From Flavobacterium hibisci (GTDB taxonomy: Bacteria; Bacteroidota; Bacteroidia; Flavobacteriales; Flavobacteriaceae), in NCBI RefSeq assembly GCF_020026925.1, contig NZ_JAIQDW010000009.1, positions 62,001-126,000 of the forward strand: 64,000 nt of DNA, written 5' to 3'. Positions 43,228 to 51,718 of this stretch are shown in pieces. A program made the translations under genes and the position numbers. How positions within the stretch are numbered: position 1 is the stretch's first letter; every line of letters starts with the position of its first letter. The notes beneath the pieces were generated by a model. The model saw only the letters and a list, made by a program, of their open reading frames with translations, was not told the DNA's origin and did no database searches.

Positions 43228-43259
43228 AAAAAACTGCTGAATTTCTCCAGCAGTTTTTT
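43228..43259. terminator. Bidirectional terminator downstream of ychF
   Basis: AAAAAACTGCTG pairs with CAGCAGTTTTTT around an 8-nt loop; A- and T-runs on both sides. Confidence 0.85.
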
Positions 43260-43296
43260 CTATTTTCTTTCTTCTTTATTCTATTCTCTAAGAAAA

Positions 43297-44391
43297 CTAT
43301 ACGTTAAAACGGAAGTGCATAACATCTCCATCTTTCACCACATATTCTTTTCCTTCTACTTTAAATTTTCCTGCTTCTTTAGCTTTTGCCTCAGAACCAT
43401 ATTGAACGTAATCGTCATAAGAAATAACTTCTGCACGAATAAATCCTTTTTCAAAATCGGTATGGATAACTCCGGCTGCCTGAGGTGCTGTTGCGCCAAT
43501 ATTGATGGTCCAGGCACGAACTTCTTTTACACCTGCTGTAAAGTAAGTCTGTTGTTTTAAAAGTTTGTAAGCTGCACGAATTAAAACGGAAGCTCCCGGT
43601 TCGGTCAATCCCATATCTTCAAGAAAAACCTGGCGCTCTTCGTAGCTTTCTAATTCTGTAATATCAGCCTCTGCTCCTACTGAAAGGATAATAACTTCAG
43701 CATCTTCATCTTTTACCAATTCACGAACCTGGTCTACATATTTATTCCCGCTTACTGCAGAACTTTCGTCAACATTACAAACGTATAAAACTGGTTTTGC
43801 TGTAATTAACTGAAAGCTTTCCATCAAAACTTCTTCGTCATTATTTTGAGGAATGATTGTTCTGGCTGATTTTGCCTGCAATAATGCTTCCCTGATTCGG
43901 TTTAATAAAGCCTCTTCTGTCTGCGCTTCTTTATTTCCTGTTTTTGCAGCACGTTTTACCTTTTCCAGACGTTTTTCGATTGTTTCTAAATCTTTTAACT
44001 GCAATTCGATATCAATAGTCTCTTTGTCACGAATTGGATTTACATTTCCGTCAACGTGTACGATATTATCATTGTCGAAACAACGCAGTACATGAATGAT
44101 AGCGTTACACTCTCTAATGTTTCCTAAAAACTGGTTTCCAAGACCTTCTCCTTTACTTGCGCCTTTTACCAAACCTGCAATATCAACAATATCTACAGTT
44201 GCCATTTGTACACGCTCTGGCTTTACCAATTCTTCCAATTTATTGATTCTCGGATCCGGAACGTTTACAACTCCAATATTCGGTTCGATTGTACAAAACG
44301 GAAAATTGGCACTTTGCGCTTTTGCATTAGATAAACAATTAAATAATGTTGATTTTCCAACATTTGGCAATCCTACAATTCCTGCTTTCAT
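43297..44391 (-). CDS. ychF: Redox-regulated ATPase YchF (OLA1 family)
   Basis: 364 residues. G1 loop GLPNVGKST (7-15), DIAGLVKGASKGEGLGNQFL as the G3 region, and a C-terminal TGS domain with WTINIGATAPQAAGVIHTDFEKGFIRAEV. The G4 motif reads NVDE, not NKxD, which explains why this Obg-family protein prefers ATP to GTP. The protein associates with ribosomes and oxidative-stress responses. A promoter element lies at 44523-44530, giving a leader of about 125 nt. Confidence 0.93.
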   Translation of the reverse strand: MKAGIVGLPNVGKSTLFNCLSNAKAQSANFPFCTIEPNIGVVNVPDPRINKLEELVKPERVQMATVDIVDIAGLVKGASKGEGLGNQFLGNIRECNAIIHVLRCFDNDNIVHVDGNVNPIRDKETIDIELQLKDLETIEKRLEKVKRAAKTGNKEAQTEEALLNRIREALLQAKSARTIIPQNNDEEVLMESFQLITAKPVLYVCNVDESSAVSGNKYVDQVRELVKDEDAEVIILSVGAEADITELESYEERQVFLEDMGLTEPGASVLIRAAYKLLKQQTYFTAGVKEVRAWTINIGATAPQAAGVIHTDFEKGFIRAEVISYDDYVQYGSEAKAKEAGKFKVEGKEYVVKDGDVMHFRFNV

Positions 44392-44522
44392 CTGTTTGTT
44401 TCTATTTATTTTATTAGCCCTTTTTATTCAGGGTATGCTTTAATGCTTGTAATTTAATCCTTTATGAATTCTCTGTTTGTTTATTTTTTGCCAAACTGAT
44501 ATTTTTTAGCATAAAAATTTTG

Positions 44523-44530
44523 CAAATATA
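44523..44530 (-). promoter_or_regulatory. Candidate -7 element for ychF (TATATTTG on minus)
   Basis: Fits TAnnTTTG. A TTTG on the minus strand (44555-44558) is 24 bp away. The region up to the receptor start at 44684 is AT-rich and holds no clear + strand promoter. Confidence 0.4.
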
Positions 44531-44683
44531 AGATTTAATAACTCTTGATTGAATCAAAAATGTGCATTAATGTATTTATTATAGCTTACATTGAAATTTT
44601 TAAACTTTTTGTTACTATTTTGTTAAAAAACATTAATTTTATACAAACAACAAACAAAAACAAACCAAAAAATTAAACCAACC

Positions 44684-47428
44684 ATGAAAAAGATTGTATT
44701 ATTACTATTTCTGATAAATTCAGCTTTTATTTTTGCACAAACAGAAGTCTCGGGTTTCGTTAAGGATAAGTCAGGCACACCTCTTCCCGGTGTAAATGTT
44801 GTCGAAAAAGGAACAACAAACGGTGTCTCTACCGATTATGAAGGCGGCTTTACTATTAAAGTGAAGGAAGGTGCTGTATTAATTTTTACATATGTTGGTT
44901 ATGCTTCCGTAGAAAAACCGGCATCTGGCAATAAAATAGAGGTCACCCTTGACGAAAACGGTGGCCAGATCTTGAGCGATGTCGTAGTCGTTGGTTCAAG
45001 AAGCACCAAAAGAACCGTTGTAAACTCGGCTGTTCCGATTGATGTAATCAATGTGAAAGAGGTTACCACCCAAAGTGGAAAACTTGAAATTAACGAATTG
45101 CTACAATATGTCGCTCCTTCATTCAATGCGAATAAGCAATCTGGTTCTGATGGCGCTGACCACGTTGATCCTGCTTCATTAAGAGGAATGGGGCCAGATC
45201 AGACTTTGGTTTTAATTAATGGAAAAAGAAGACATCAATCCTCTTTGATTAATTTATTTGGAACACGCGGACGTGGAAATACAGGAACTGATTTAAATGC
45301 AATTCCGGCTGCTTCCATCAAAAGAATTGAAATACTGAGAGATGGAGCTGCTGCGCAATATGGTTCTGATGCCATTGCAGGGGTTATCAATATTGTCACT
45401 AATGATAATGTAAAAGAATTTACCGGAGCCATAACTTACGGGGCATTTAATACACATGCAAAAGGAGATTTTCCAGAAGGTACTGCAAATACAAAAGGTT
45501 ATAGATTAGACCAAAACGGAAATGGTAATTCTTTTGGAAAAGATCAGGATTTTGACGGTGGTTCTGTCAAAGTATCTGCTAATTACGGAGTTCCAATTGG
45601 TAACAAAGGCGGTTATGTGAATGTAACAGGAGAGTTTCTAAATAAAAATAAAACATTACGTCCTGGTTTTGATTTCAGAAAAGGGTTTGGTGAAGCATCT
45701 ATTCAGGGGGTAAATTTATTTGTAAATCTGGCTGTTCCCATTTCTGATAAAACTCAATTTTATGCTTTTGGAGGAAGTAACTTTAGAAATACCGATGCTT
45801 ATGCCTTTACCCGAAATGATGGCGAAAGAGTTGTAGAAGAAATTTATCCCGGAGGATACACGCCAAGAATTACCTCAAAAATTAATGATAACTCCATTGC
45901 TGCCGGAATAAGGACCGAAACATCCGGAGGATGGAAATGGGATTTTAGCAATACCCTGGGGAAAAACAAATTTCATTACGATATAAAAGGCACTCTGAAT
46001 GCTTCCCTTGAAGAAAATTCCCCGACAGAATTTGATGCCGGAGGTCATAGTTTGCTGCAAAATACTACAAATTTAGATGTTTCGAAAAACTATGGAGACA
46101 TTCTTGAAGGCTTAAATATAGCTTTTGGAACCGAATTCAGAGTGGAGCAATTTGAAATTTTTGCCGGAGAAATAGGTTCTTACGCAACTTATGATACAAA
46201 TGGCAATCCGATTACTAATCCAACAACTCAAAGTCCTCCAACTATTCCAAATCCTGATTATGACCCTACAGATCCTGATTCATCGCCAACTATTGCAAGA
46301 CCGGGAGGTTCTCAGGGCTTTCCTGGATATAGTCCTGCGAATCAGGTTGATAAAAGCCGCAATAACTTCTCCCTTTATAGTGATGCCGAATTAGATATTT
46401 CCAAGGCTTTTATGGTTAGCGGTGCAGTACGTTTTGAAAATTACAGTGATTTTGGAAGCACTATAAATGGTAAATTAGCATCACGCCTTAAAATTACAGA
46501 TAAAATTAATTTAAGAGGTTCAGTAAGTACCGGATTCCGTGCGCCATCTTTAGCACAGATTTATTACAACTTACGTTTTACCAACTTTAGTTCTGCAGGA
46601 GCCACAGAAGTATTGTTATCTTCAAACAATAGTCCTGTAACTAAAGCATTTGGAATTGGTAGTTTAAATGAAGAAAAGGCAATTAATGCCTCATTAGGAT
46701 TCACAGCAAGTTTTGGCGATTTTACAGCCACTGTTGATGGTTACTTGATTAATGTAAAAGACAGAATTGTACTAACAGGATATTTTGATGCAACTCAATA
46801 TAACCTTGGTGTTGATGCAGCACAGTTTTTCGTAAATGGAGTAGATACCAAAACTAAAGGTGTAGATATTGTTTTAGGTTGGAAAAAAACAATTAACGAA
46901 AACAGATTTGGAGCTACTTTAGTTGGAAACATTAATGATATGAAAATCGATAAGGTGAAAAATGGCAATTTAGATGAACAAACGTTTTTTGGGGAACGTG
47001 ACAAAGCATTTTTATTAGCCTCAGCACCTCCAAATAAATTTGGTCTAAACTTAAATTATGGTAGAAAATGGTTTGATGCCGGATTAGCATTTACGAGGTT
47101 TAGCGAAGTAAAGCTGTTAGATTATCAAATGACTGATTCCAGTTTAACCGATGAAGATTTCAGAACTGATCCATCAGAAACTGCTGCTCAATTATTTGCT
47201 AACAGAAAAAAAGCTGCTACAGATACTTATGGAGCAAAAATAGTAACCGATCTGACTTTAGGTTTTAAACTTTGTAAATCCACCAAATTAAGTATTGGTG
47301 CCAACAACTTACTAAATATTTATCCAGACCAGCAAGATGACTGGGTGGAAGCCGGCGGTTACTGGGATGCAGTACAAATGGGATTCAGTGGAGCATATTA
47401 CTATGCAAGGCTTGGATTTAATTTTTAA
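44684..47428 (+). CDS. TonB-dependent receptor with carboxypeptidase-like domain
   Basis: 914 residues. Signal peptide ending FIFAQ. A regulatory-like domain (about 20-95) with VSGFVKDKSGTPLPGVNV is followed by a plug (about 110-240) with LEINELLQYVAPSF, MGPDQTLVLING, and RIEILRDGAAAQYGSDAIAGVINI, then a 22-strand barrel to LGFNF. No SusD-type lipoprotein, TonB or regulator gene is adjacent, so its ligand is open: sugars, metal chelates or vitamins are all possible. A Pro-Asp-Thr-rich loop (about 500-545) lies outside the barrel. It stops before a bidirectional terminator. Confidence 0.9.
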   Translation: MKKIVLLLFLINSAFIFAQTEVSGFVKDKSGTPLPGVNVVEKGTTNGVSTDYEGGFTIKVKEGAVLIFTYVGYASVEKPASGNKIEVTLDENGGQILSDVVVVGSRSTKRTVVNSAVPIDVINVKEVTTQSGKLEINELLQYVAPSFNANKQSGSDGADHVDPASLRGMGPDQTLVLINGKRRHQSSLINLFGTRGRGNTGTDLNAIPAASIKRIEILRDGAAAQYGSDAIAGVINIVTNDNVKEFTGAITYGAFNTHAKGDFPEGTANTKGYRLDQNGNGNSFGKDQDFDGGSVKVSANYGVPIGNKGGYVNVTGEFLNKNKTLRPGFDFRKGFGEASIQGVNLFVNLAVPISDKTQFYAFGGSNFRNTDAYAFTRNDGERVVEEIYPGGYTPRITSKINDNSIAAGIRTETSGGWKWDFSNTLGKNKFHYDIKGTLNASLEENSPTEFDAGGHSLLQNTTNLDVSKNYGDILEGLNIAFGTEFRVEQFEIFAGEIGSYATYDTNGNPITNPTTQSPPTIPNPDYDPTDPDSSPTIARPGGSQGFPGYSPANQVDKSRNNFSLYSDAELDISKAFMVSGAVRFENYSDFGSTINGKLASRLKITDKINLRGSVSTGFRAPSLAQIYYNLRFTNFSSAGATEVLLSSNNSPVTKAFGIGSLNEEKAINASLGFTASFGDFTATVDGYLINVKDRIVLTGYFDATQYNLGVDAAQFFVNGVDTKTKGVDIVLGWKKTINENRFGATLVGNINDMKIDKVKNGNLDEQTFFGERDKAFLLASAPPNKFGLNLNYGRKWFDAGLAFTRFSEVKLLDYQMTDSSLTDEDFRTDPSETAAQLFANRKKAATDTYGAKIVTDLTLGFKLCKSTKLSIGANNLLNIYPDQQDDWVEAGGYWDAVQMGFSGAYYYARLGFNF

Positions 47429-47444
47429 ATCATATTATCTAAAC

Positions 47445-47481
47445 AAAAAAATCCTGAGCTATAAAACTCAGGATTTTTTTT
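47445..47481. terminator. Bidirectional terminator after the TonB-dependent receptor gene
   Basis: AAAAAATCCTGAG pairs with CTCAGGATTTTTT, 8-nt loop, with A- and T-runs on both sides. Confidence 0.88.
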
Positions 47482-47487
47482 ATAAAG

Positions 47488-48651
47488 TTATAATTTAAAT
47501 TCTAAGGCATCTATAATTGCCTTTTCTTCATCTGTTGCTGTAAATCCGGAAATGTCCCAATATTTAGTCAGCACTTTATTTTTTTTGTTGAAAAGTGATT
47601 TTTCTTTAAAAACATCGCTTTCCTTATAAGTAAAATTCTGTCTGTTGAAGCTGGTTGTTATAAAATTATTACGGACCTGAATATTCTTGATTTCCTCTTT
47701 TAAAACCAAATCATACCCTATCTCTTCATTCGCAGTCAAGAGATAATAATCCTGACCTTCTGCCCTATAGCTCACTTTTACAATTGATCGTGTTACATTT
47801 TTAGCACCAATTTGTTCATTTTCGACTATTTCCGATAAATTTTTTGGCTCAATAATGACACTAAATTCTATAATCAGCTTTTTTTCGGGATCATAGACTA
47901 TTTCGTAAGTATCAAGAGCTGTTTTTGAATTATCCAAAGGCGCTATAGACATTATATAATAACTTTTATTGTTTGGATGTCCCTTGGTTGTAAAACTGTA
48001 TTCTTTTTTTGCTTTTGAATCTAAAAGAGGATCGAAATAATTTAAATTGCAATAATTTTCCATAATATTATTCAAATTATAACCTCGTAAATCTGCACTG
48101 ATATCAGCCTCCAACAAACCATAAGACCTGTTTTGCTCAACAAGCAATGTTGTTGTTGCTTTTTTCTGACTAACAGAAAACTGAAAATTTACAAGTCCGT
48201 CATTATAATATGAGTATTTGTTATCTAACAAAAAAAACTCTCTCACGTACACCTTTAAGCGGTAAGAATCAGCTAATTTGTGCCTTGAATTAGAAACGAT
48301 TTTTTGAAGTGTTTTTTGAGGATTTTCAGTTGATACAACTACTTCATCTAATTTATTATGGGTATTTTTAAGATAAACTACAAACTGATCTTCCTTTAAA
48401 GTTGCCCAGCGTAGCGTTAGTTTTTCATAATTTGTTTCAGAAACCTGAACATTTGAAGCCCCATTCAATTCAAAAGTTACTTTTCCATCTTTATTACTTA
48501 TTAAAGTCTGTTTAGTTTTCATAATAAAAACCGTAGCATTTTCAATAGGCATCAACGTTTCTATATCTTTTATAACAATAGAATATTCAGTGCTTTGCGC
48601 AAAAAAATCAACACTAAATAACAGAATAAATATAACTATTAGTCTTCTCAT
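47488..48651 (-). CDS. Exported protein with a carboxypeptidase-like regulatory domain
   Basis: 387 residues. Signal peptide MRRLIVIFILLFSVDFFAQ. A small beta-sandwich domain (about 22-95, with ETLMPIENATVFI and KDGKVTFEL) is followed by the DEVVVSTENPQKTL stretch that in other proteins leads into a TonB plug, but here continues into a mixed domain of about 280 residues with no barrel signature. It resembles Bacteroidota exported proteins of unknown function that share only the regulatory domain. A promoter element lies at 48681-48688. Confidence 0.7.
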   Translation of the reverse strand: MRRLIVIFILLFSVDFFAQSTEYSIVIKDIETLMPIENATVFIMKTKQTLISNKDGKVTFELNGASNVQVSETNYEKLTLRWATLKEDQFVVYLKNTHNKLDEVVVSTENPQKTLQKIVSNSRHKLADSYRLKVYVREFFLLDNKYSYYNDGLVNFQFSVSQKKATTTLLVEQNRSYGLLEADISADLRGYNLNNIMENYCNLNYFDPLLDSKAKKEYSFTTKGHPNNKSYYIMSIAPLDNSKTALDTYEIVYDPEKKLIIEFSVIIEPKNLSEIVENEQIGAKNVTRSIVKVSYRAEGQDYYLLTANEEIGYDLVLKEEIKNIQVRNNFITTSFNRQNFTYKESDVFKEKSLFNKKNKVLTKYWDISGFTATDEEKAIIDALEFKL

Positions 48652-48680
48652 GGTTATTATAAAAATACAAAAATTATTGC

Positions 48681-48688
48681 CAAATTTA
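48681..48688 (-). promoter_or_regulatory. Candidate -7 element (TAAATTTG on minus)
   Basis: Fits TAnnTTTG; about 24-nt leader before the ATG at 48651. No clear -33 element. Confidence 0.4.
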
Positions 48689-48747
48689 ACAAAAATAAAA
48701 CATTAAAAACCAGATAAATACGAAATAATTGAATATTTTATTAGAAA

Positions 48748-48781
48748 TAAAAAAAATCCTAAGCTTAACACTCAGGATTTT
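48748..48781 (-). terminator. Intrinsic terminator after the ferredoxin gene
   Basis: On the minus strand AAAATCCTGAG pairs with CTTAGGATTTT (one mismatch), 7-nt loop, then a T-run. The stem sequence is related to that of the terminator at 47445. Confidence 0.75.
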
Positions 48782-48802
48782 GATATAGTATAATTTTGAA
48801 TA

Positions 48803-49153
48803 TTATTCTGCGTGTAGAAACGCCTGTCTGTTTAATAGTGTTTCCTCGTCTTCAACGTGGTTTTCGTCTGGCACACAACAATCAACAGGACATACAGCTG
48901 CACATTGAGGTTCATCATGGAAACCTTTACATTCTGTACATTTTCCGGGTACGATATAGTACACTTCATCAGAAATTGGTGTTTGAGCATCATCTGCGTC
49001 AACTTCTGTTCCGTCAGGTAAAATTACTTTTCCGGAAAGACTTGTTCCGTCTTTATATCTCCAGTCATCAGCTCCTTCATAAATTGCTGTATTAGGGCAT
49101 TCTGGTTCACAAGCCCCACAATTGATGCATTCGTCGGTTATAATTATTGCCAT
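48803..49153 (-). CDS. 2[4Fe-4S] ferredoxin
   Basis: 116 residues. Two cluster-binding sets: Cys9, Cys12, Cys15 and Cys19 in [12 protein letters not shown], and Cys72, Cys75, Cys84 and Cys88 in [18 protein letters not shown]. The x8 spacing in the second set is the Alvin/Azotobacter-type insertion, and the 50-residue loop between the two sets is longer than in a clostridial ferredoxin. A cytoplasmic electron carrier; partner enzymes are not known here. It is transcribed away from the acyl-CoA reductase gene by a promoter that overlaps that gene's own. Confidence 0.92.
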   Translation of the reverse strand: MAIIITDECINCGACEPECPNTAIYEGADDWRYKDGTSLSGKVILPDGTEVDADDAQTPISDEVYYIVPGKCTECKGFHDEPQCAAVCPVDCCVPDENHVEDEETLLNRQAFLHAE

Positions 49154-49218
49154 TTTTTTCTTGGTTACGGGTTAAAAATTACAAGACTTTACTAAAAATG
49201 CCAAACATTTTATTCTGC

Positions 49219-49250
49219 TTTGCCTTATAACTTAATATAGCTTATTTTTG
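49219..49250 (+). promoter_or_regulatory. Promoter of the LuxC-like gene (TTTG, 20 bp, TATTTTTG)
   Basis: TTTG at 49219-49222, TATTTTTG at 49243-49250, 20 bp apart: a full match to the Bacteroidota consensus. It predicts a leader of about 35 nt before the ATG at 49291. Confidence 0.7.
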
Positions 49251-49252
49251 TG

Positions 49253-49284
49253 CAAAATTACAATCAAAACCTTTCATAAACAAA
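49253..49284 (-). promoter_or_regulatory. Promoter of the ferredoxin gene (TTTG, 20 bp, TAATTTTG on minus)
   Basis: On the minus strand TTTG (49281-49284) and TAATTTTG (49253-49260) are 20 bp apart. Its -7 element lies only 2 bp from that of the opposite promoter, so the two cannot easily be used at once. Predicted leader of about 90 nt. Confidence 0.65.
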
Positions 49285-49290
49285 TTACTT

Positions 49291-50376
49291 ATGTTACAAA
49301 ACGAAAAAAAACAATCTTTTATAGCACTTGGTCGGTTTTTGAGTCAGTTTTCAGAAGAAAAAAACACTCAAAATGAATCTGTTTTAGGTAATGATTTGTT
49401 TTTTGATGATTTTATAAAACTCATTGAACTTTCGCAATCACACAATGGTTGGTACACACCTGAGCAAGTATATTTCGCCATAAAATCATGGACAGATGCT
49501 TTGACTGAAGAAAATATCGACAAATGGCTTTCGGGCTATTCTACGGAGTTCTCTCAGGATAATAAAAAAGAAAAAACAGTAGCCTTAATTTTAGCCGGAA
49601 ATATTCCGTTAGTAGGGTTTCATGATTTTTTATGCGTATTAATTACGGGGAATAAAGCTCTCGTAAAAACATCTTCAAATGATCAGCATTTATTGCCATT
49701 TTTAGCCAAATATTTAATTTTTACTGATCACAGTCTAAAAGACAAGATTGTTTTCGTGGAAGGAAAATTAGAAAATTTTGATGCCGTCATTGCAACCGGA
49801 AGTAATAATACTGCCCGTTATTTTGAATATTATTTTAAAGATAAACCTTCGATAATCCGCAAGAACAGAAATTCTGTTGCTGTTTTAAACGGTCAGGAAA
49901 CAAAAGAAGATTTAGAAGCTTTAGGAGAAGATATTTTTCGCTATTTTGGTTTAGGATGCCGAAATGTATCCAAAATTTTTGTTCCGAAAGATTACAAATT
50001 CGATATTTTTTTTGAAGCTATTTTCAAATATCAGGATGTTATCCATTATGAAAAATATGCGAATAACTACGACTACAATAAGGCTGTTTTTTTAATGAGT
50101 AATTTCAAATTACTTGACAATGGCTTTTTGACAATTAAAGAAGATTCCAGTTATGCTTCTCCTATTTCAAGCGTTTTTTATGAATTTTATGAAAATATTG
50201 AGGATCTTAAAAATCGTCTTGAAGCTGAATCTGAGCAAATTCAGTGTATTGTAAGCAACAATCTGATTAAAGACAGTATTTCATTCGGAAAAACTCAGAC
50301 TCCGCAATTATGGGATTATGCAGACAACGTAGATACTATATCGTTTTTGTTAATAACATCGGATAAAAAATTGTAA
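49291..50376 (+). CDS. LuxC-like acyl-CoA reductase
   Basis: 361 residues. It matches the LuxC/acyl-CoA reductase family: LILAGNIPLVGFHDFLCVLITGNKALVKTSS, the NAD(P)-binding block, then DAVIATGSNNTARYFEYYF and FRYFGLGCRNVSKIFVP, in which Cys is the likely acyl-carrying nucleophile. LuxC in luminous bacteria reduces fatty acyl groups to aldehydes with LuxE and LuxD, which are not present here. The ferredoxin is opposite and SerC/SerA follow, so a role linked to amino-acid or acyl-CoA metabolism is possible but unproven. Confidence 0.8.
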   Translation: MLQNEKKQSFIALGRFLSQFSEEKNTQNESVLGNDLFFDDFIKLIELSQSHNGWYTPEQVYFAIKSWTDALTEENIDKWLSGYSTEFSQDNKKEKTVALILAGNIPLVGFHDFLCVLITGNKALVKTSSNDQHLLPFLAKYLIFTDHSLKDKIVFVEGKLENFDAVIATGSNNTARYFEYYFKDKPSIIRKNRNSVAVLNGQETKEDLEALGEDIFRYFGLGCRNVSKIFVPKDYKFDIFFEAIFKYQDVIHYEKYANNYDYNKAVFLMSNFKLLDNGFLTIKEDSSYASPISSVFYEFYENIEDLKNRLEAESEQIQCIVSNNLIKDSISFGKTQTPQLWDYADNVDTISFLLITSDKKL

Positions 50377-50455
50377 TTATTGCGAATAATTTAACGGTTT
50401 TTCGGCTTGTATTCCCGAAATTTGCGTTTTTAAAATTTGGACTTTTAACTATACC

Positions 50456-51526
50456 ATGAAAAAACACAACTACAGCGCAGGACCAAGTATTTTACCTCAG
50501 GAAGTTTTTGAAAAAGCATCAAAAGCAGTTTTAGATTTTAATAATTCAGGATTATCAATTCTTGAAATTTCGCACCGAAGCAAAGATTTCGTTGCGGTTA
50601 TGGACGAAGCCCGTGCATTGGCTTTAGACTTATTAGGCCTTACAGACAAAGGATACCAGGCTTTATTTTTACAGGGCGGAGCAAGTACAGCATTTATAAT
50701 GGCTCCTTACAACCTGATGAAAGAAAACGGAAAAGCAGCTTATTTAGATTCTGGAACATGGGCGACAGCAGCCATCAAAGAAGCTAAACTTTTTGGGGAT
50801 ACTGTTATCGTAGGTTCTTCAAAAGACGACAATTATACTTATGTTCCAAAAGGTTATGAAATACCGGCCGATGCAGATTATTTTCACTGTACAAGCAACA
50901 ACACCATTTTTGGAACCCAAATGAAAGAATTCCCTGCAACCAATATTCCGGTTGTATGCGACATGAGTTCTGATATTTTTTCACGCGAATTAGATTTCTC
51001 TAAATTTGACTTAATCTATGCCGGAGCTCAAAAAAACATGGGGCCTGCAGGAACTACTTTAGTTGTAGTTAAGGAAGAAATCTTAGGGAAAAACGGAAGA
51101 ACAATTCCGAGTATGCTGGATTACACCAAACATATCAAAGCAGAAAGTATGTACAATACACCTTCTGTATTTGCTGTTTATGTTTCATTATTAACATTAC
51201 AATGGATTAAAGAAAAAGGCGGTATCGCTGCTGTTGAAAAATTAAACAACGCTAAAGCTGAGTTGCTTTATAATGAAATCGACAGAAACCCATTATTTAA
51301 AGGTGCTGCAGCTGTTGAAGACCGTTCTAACATGAACGTTACTTTTCTTCTTACAAATCCTGATCATACAGAAACGTTTGATAAATTATGGAAAGAAGCC
51401 GGAATCTCAGGATTGCCTGGACACCGTTCTGTTGGTGGTTACAGAGCCTCTATTTACAACGCAATGCCTATCGAAAGTGTACAGGTATTGGTAGATGTAA
51501 TGAAAGCTTTGGAAAGTAAAGTTTAA
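50456..51526 (+). CDS. serC: Phosphoserine aminotransferase
   Basis: 356 residues. Pyridoxal phosphate binds Lys193 in YAGAQKNMGPAG; HCTSNNTIFGTQ (144-155) and the final GLPGHRSVGGYRASIYNAM are family marks for substrate binding. It transaminates 3-phosphohydroxypyruvate with glutamate to phosphoserine, the second step of serine synthesis. The dehydrogenase of the first step is encoded next, 192 bp downstream, with a structured repeat between them. No clear promoter element directly upstream. Confidence 0.95.
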   Translation: MKKHNYSAGPSILPQEVFEKASKAVLDFNNSGLSILEISHRSKDFVAVMDEARALALDLLGLTDKGYQALFLQGGASTAFIMAPYNLMKENGKAAYLDSGTWATAAIKEAKLFGDTVIVGSSKDDNYTYVPKGYEIPADADYFHCTSNNTIFGTQMKEFPATNIPVVCDMSSDIFSRELDFSKFDLIYAGAQKNMGPAGTTLVVVKEEILGKNGRTIPSMLDYTKHIKAESMYNTPSVFAVYVSLLTLQWIKEKGGIAAVEKLNNAKAELLYNEIDRNPLFKGAAAVEDRSNMNVTFLLTNPDHTETFDKLWKEAGISGLPGHRSVGGYRASIYNAMPIESVQVLVDVMKALESKV

Positions 51527-51560
51527 TTTCCGAAAAACATCAATTGAATACCGGAGCCAT

Positions 51561-51637
51561 AGCCCTGATAGAAATGGAAATCCTTTTATGTTTTCTTTTA
51601 AAACATAAAAGATTGAAATGAATAGCAGGAATTAGCT
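51561..51637. repeat. Structured repeat element, copy B (AGCCCTGAT family)
   Basis: Outer stem AGC-CC-TGAT / ATTA-GCT, inner 12-bp stem (51583-51594 against 51600-51611) with a 5-nt loop. Flanking bases match copy A at 33848-33924 while the inner stem keeps its pairing with different bases. Lies between serC and the dehydrogenase gene. Confidence 0.6.
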
Positions 51638-51718
51638 TCTAAATAAAAAAGAAAATTATATCATTCATATTATTATTTATTTTAAACGATTAATAATAAT
51701 CAAAACAAATAGACTAAA

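Noticed and set aside
44684..47428. SusC/SusD-type polysaccharide utilisation locus
   Set aside because: The receptor has the N-terminal regulatory domain but no SusD-like lipoprotein or glycoside hydrolase gene nearby.
51527..51718. Serine- or amino-acid-responsive riboswitch before serA
   Set aside because: The only structured element is a copy of a repeat also found before an unrelated lipoprotein gene, so a ligand-specific switch is not supported.
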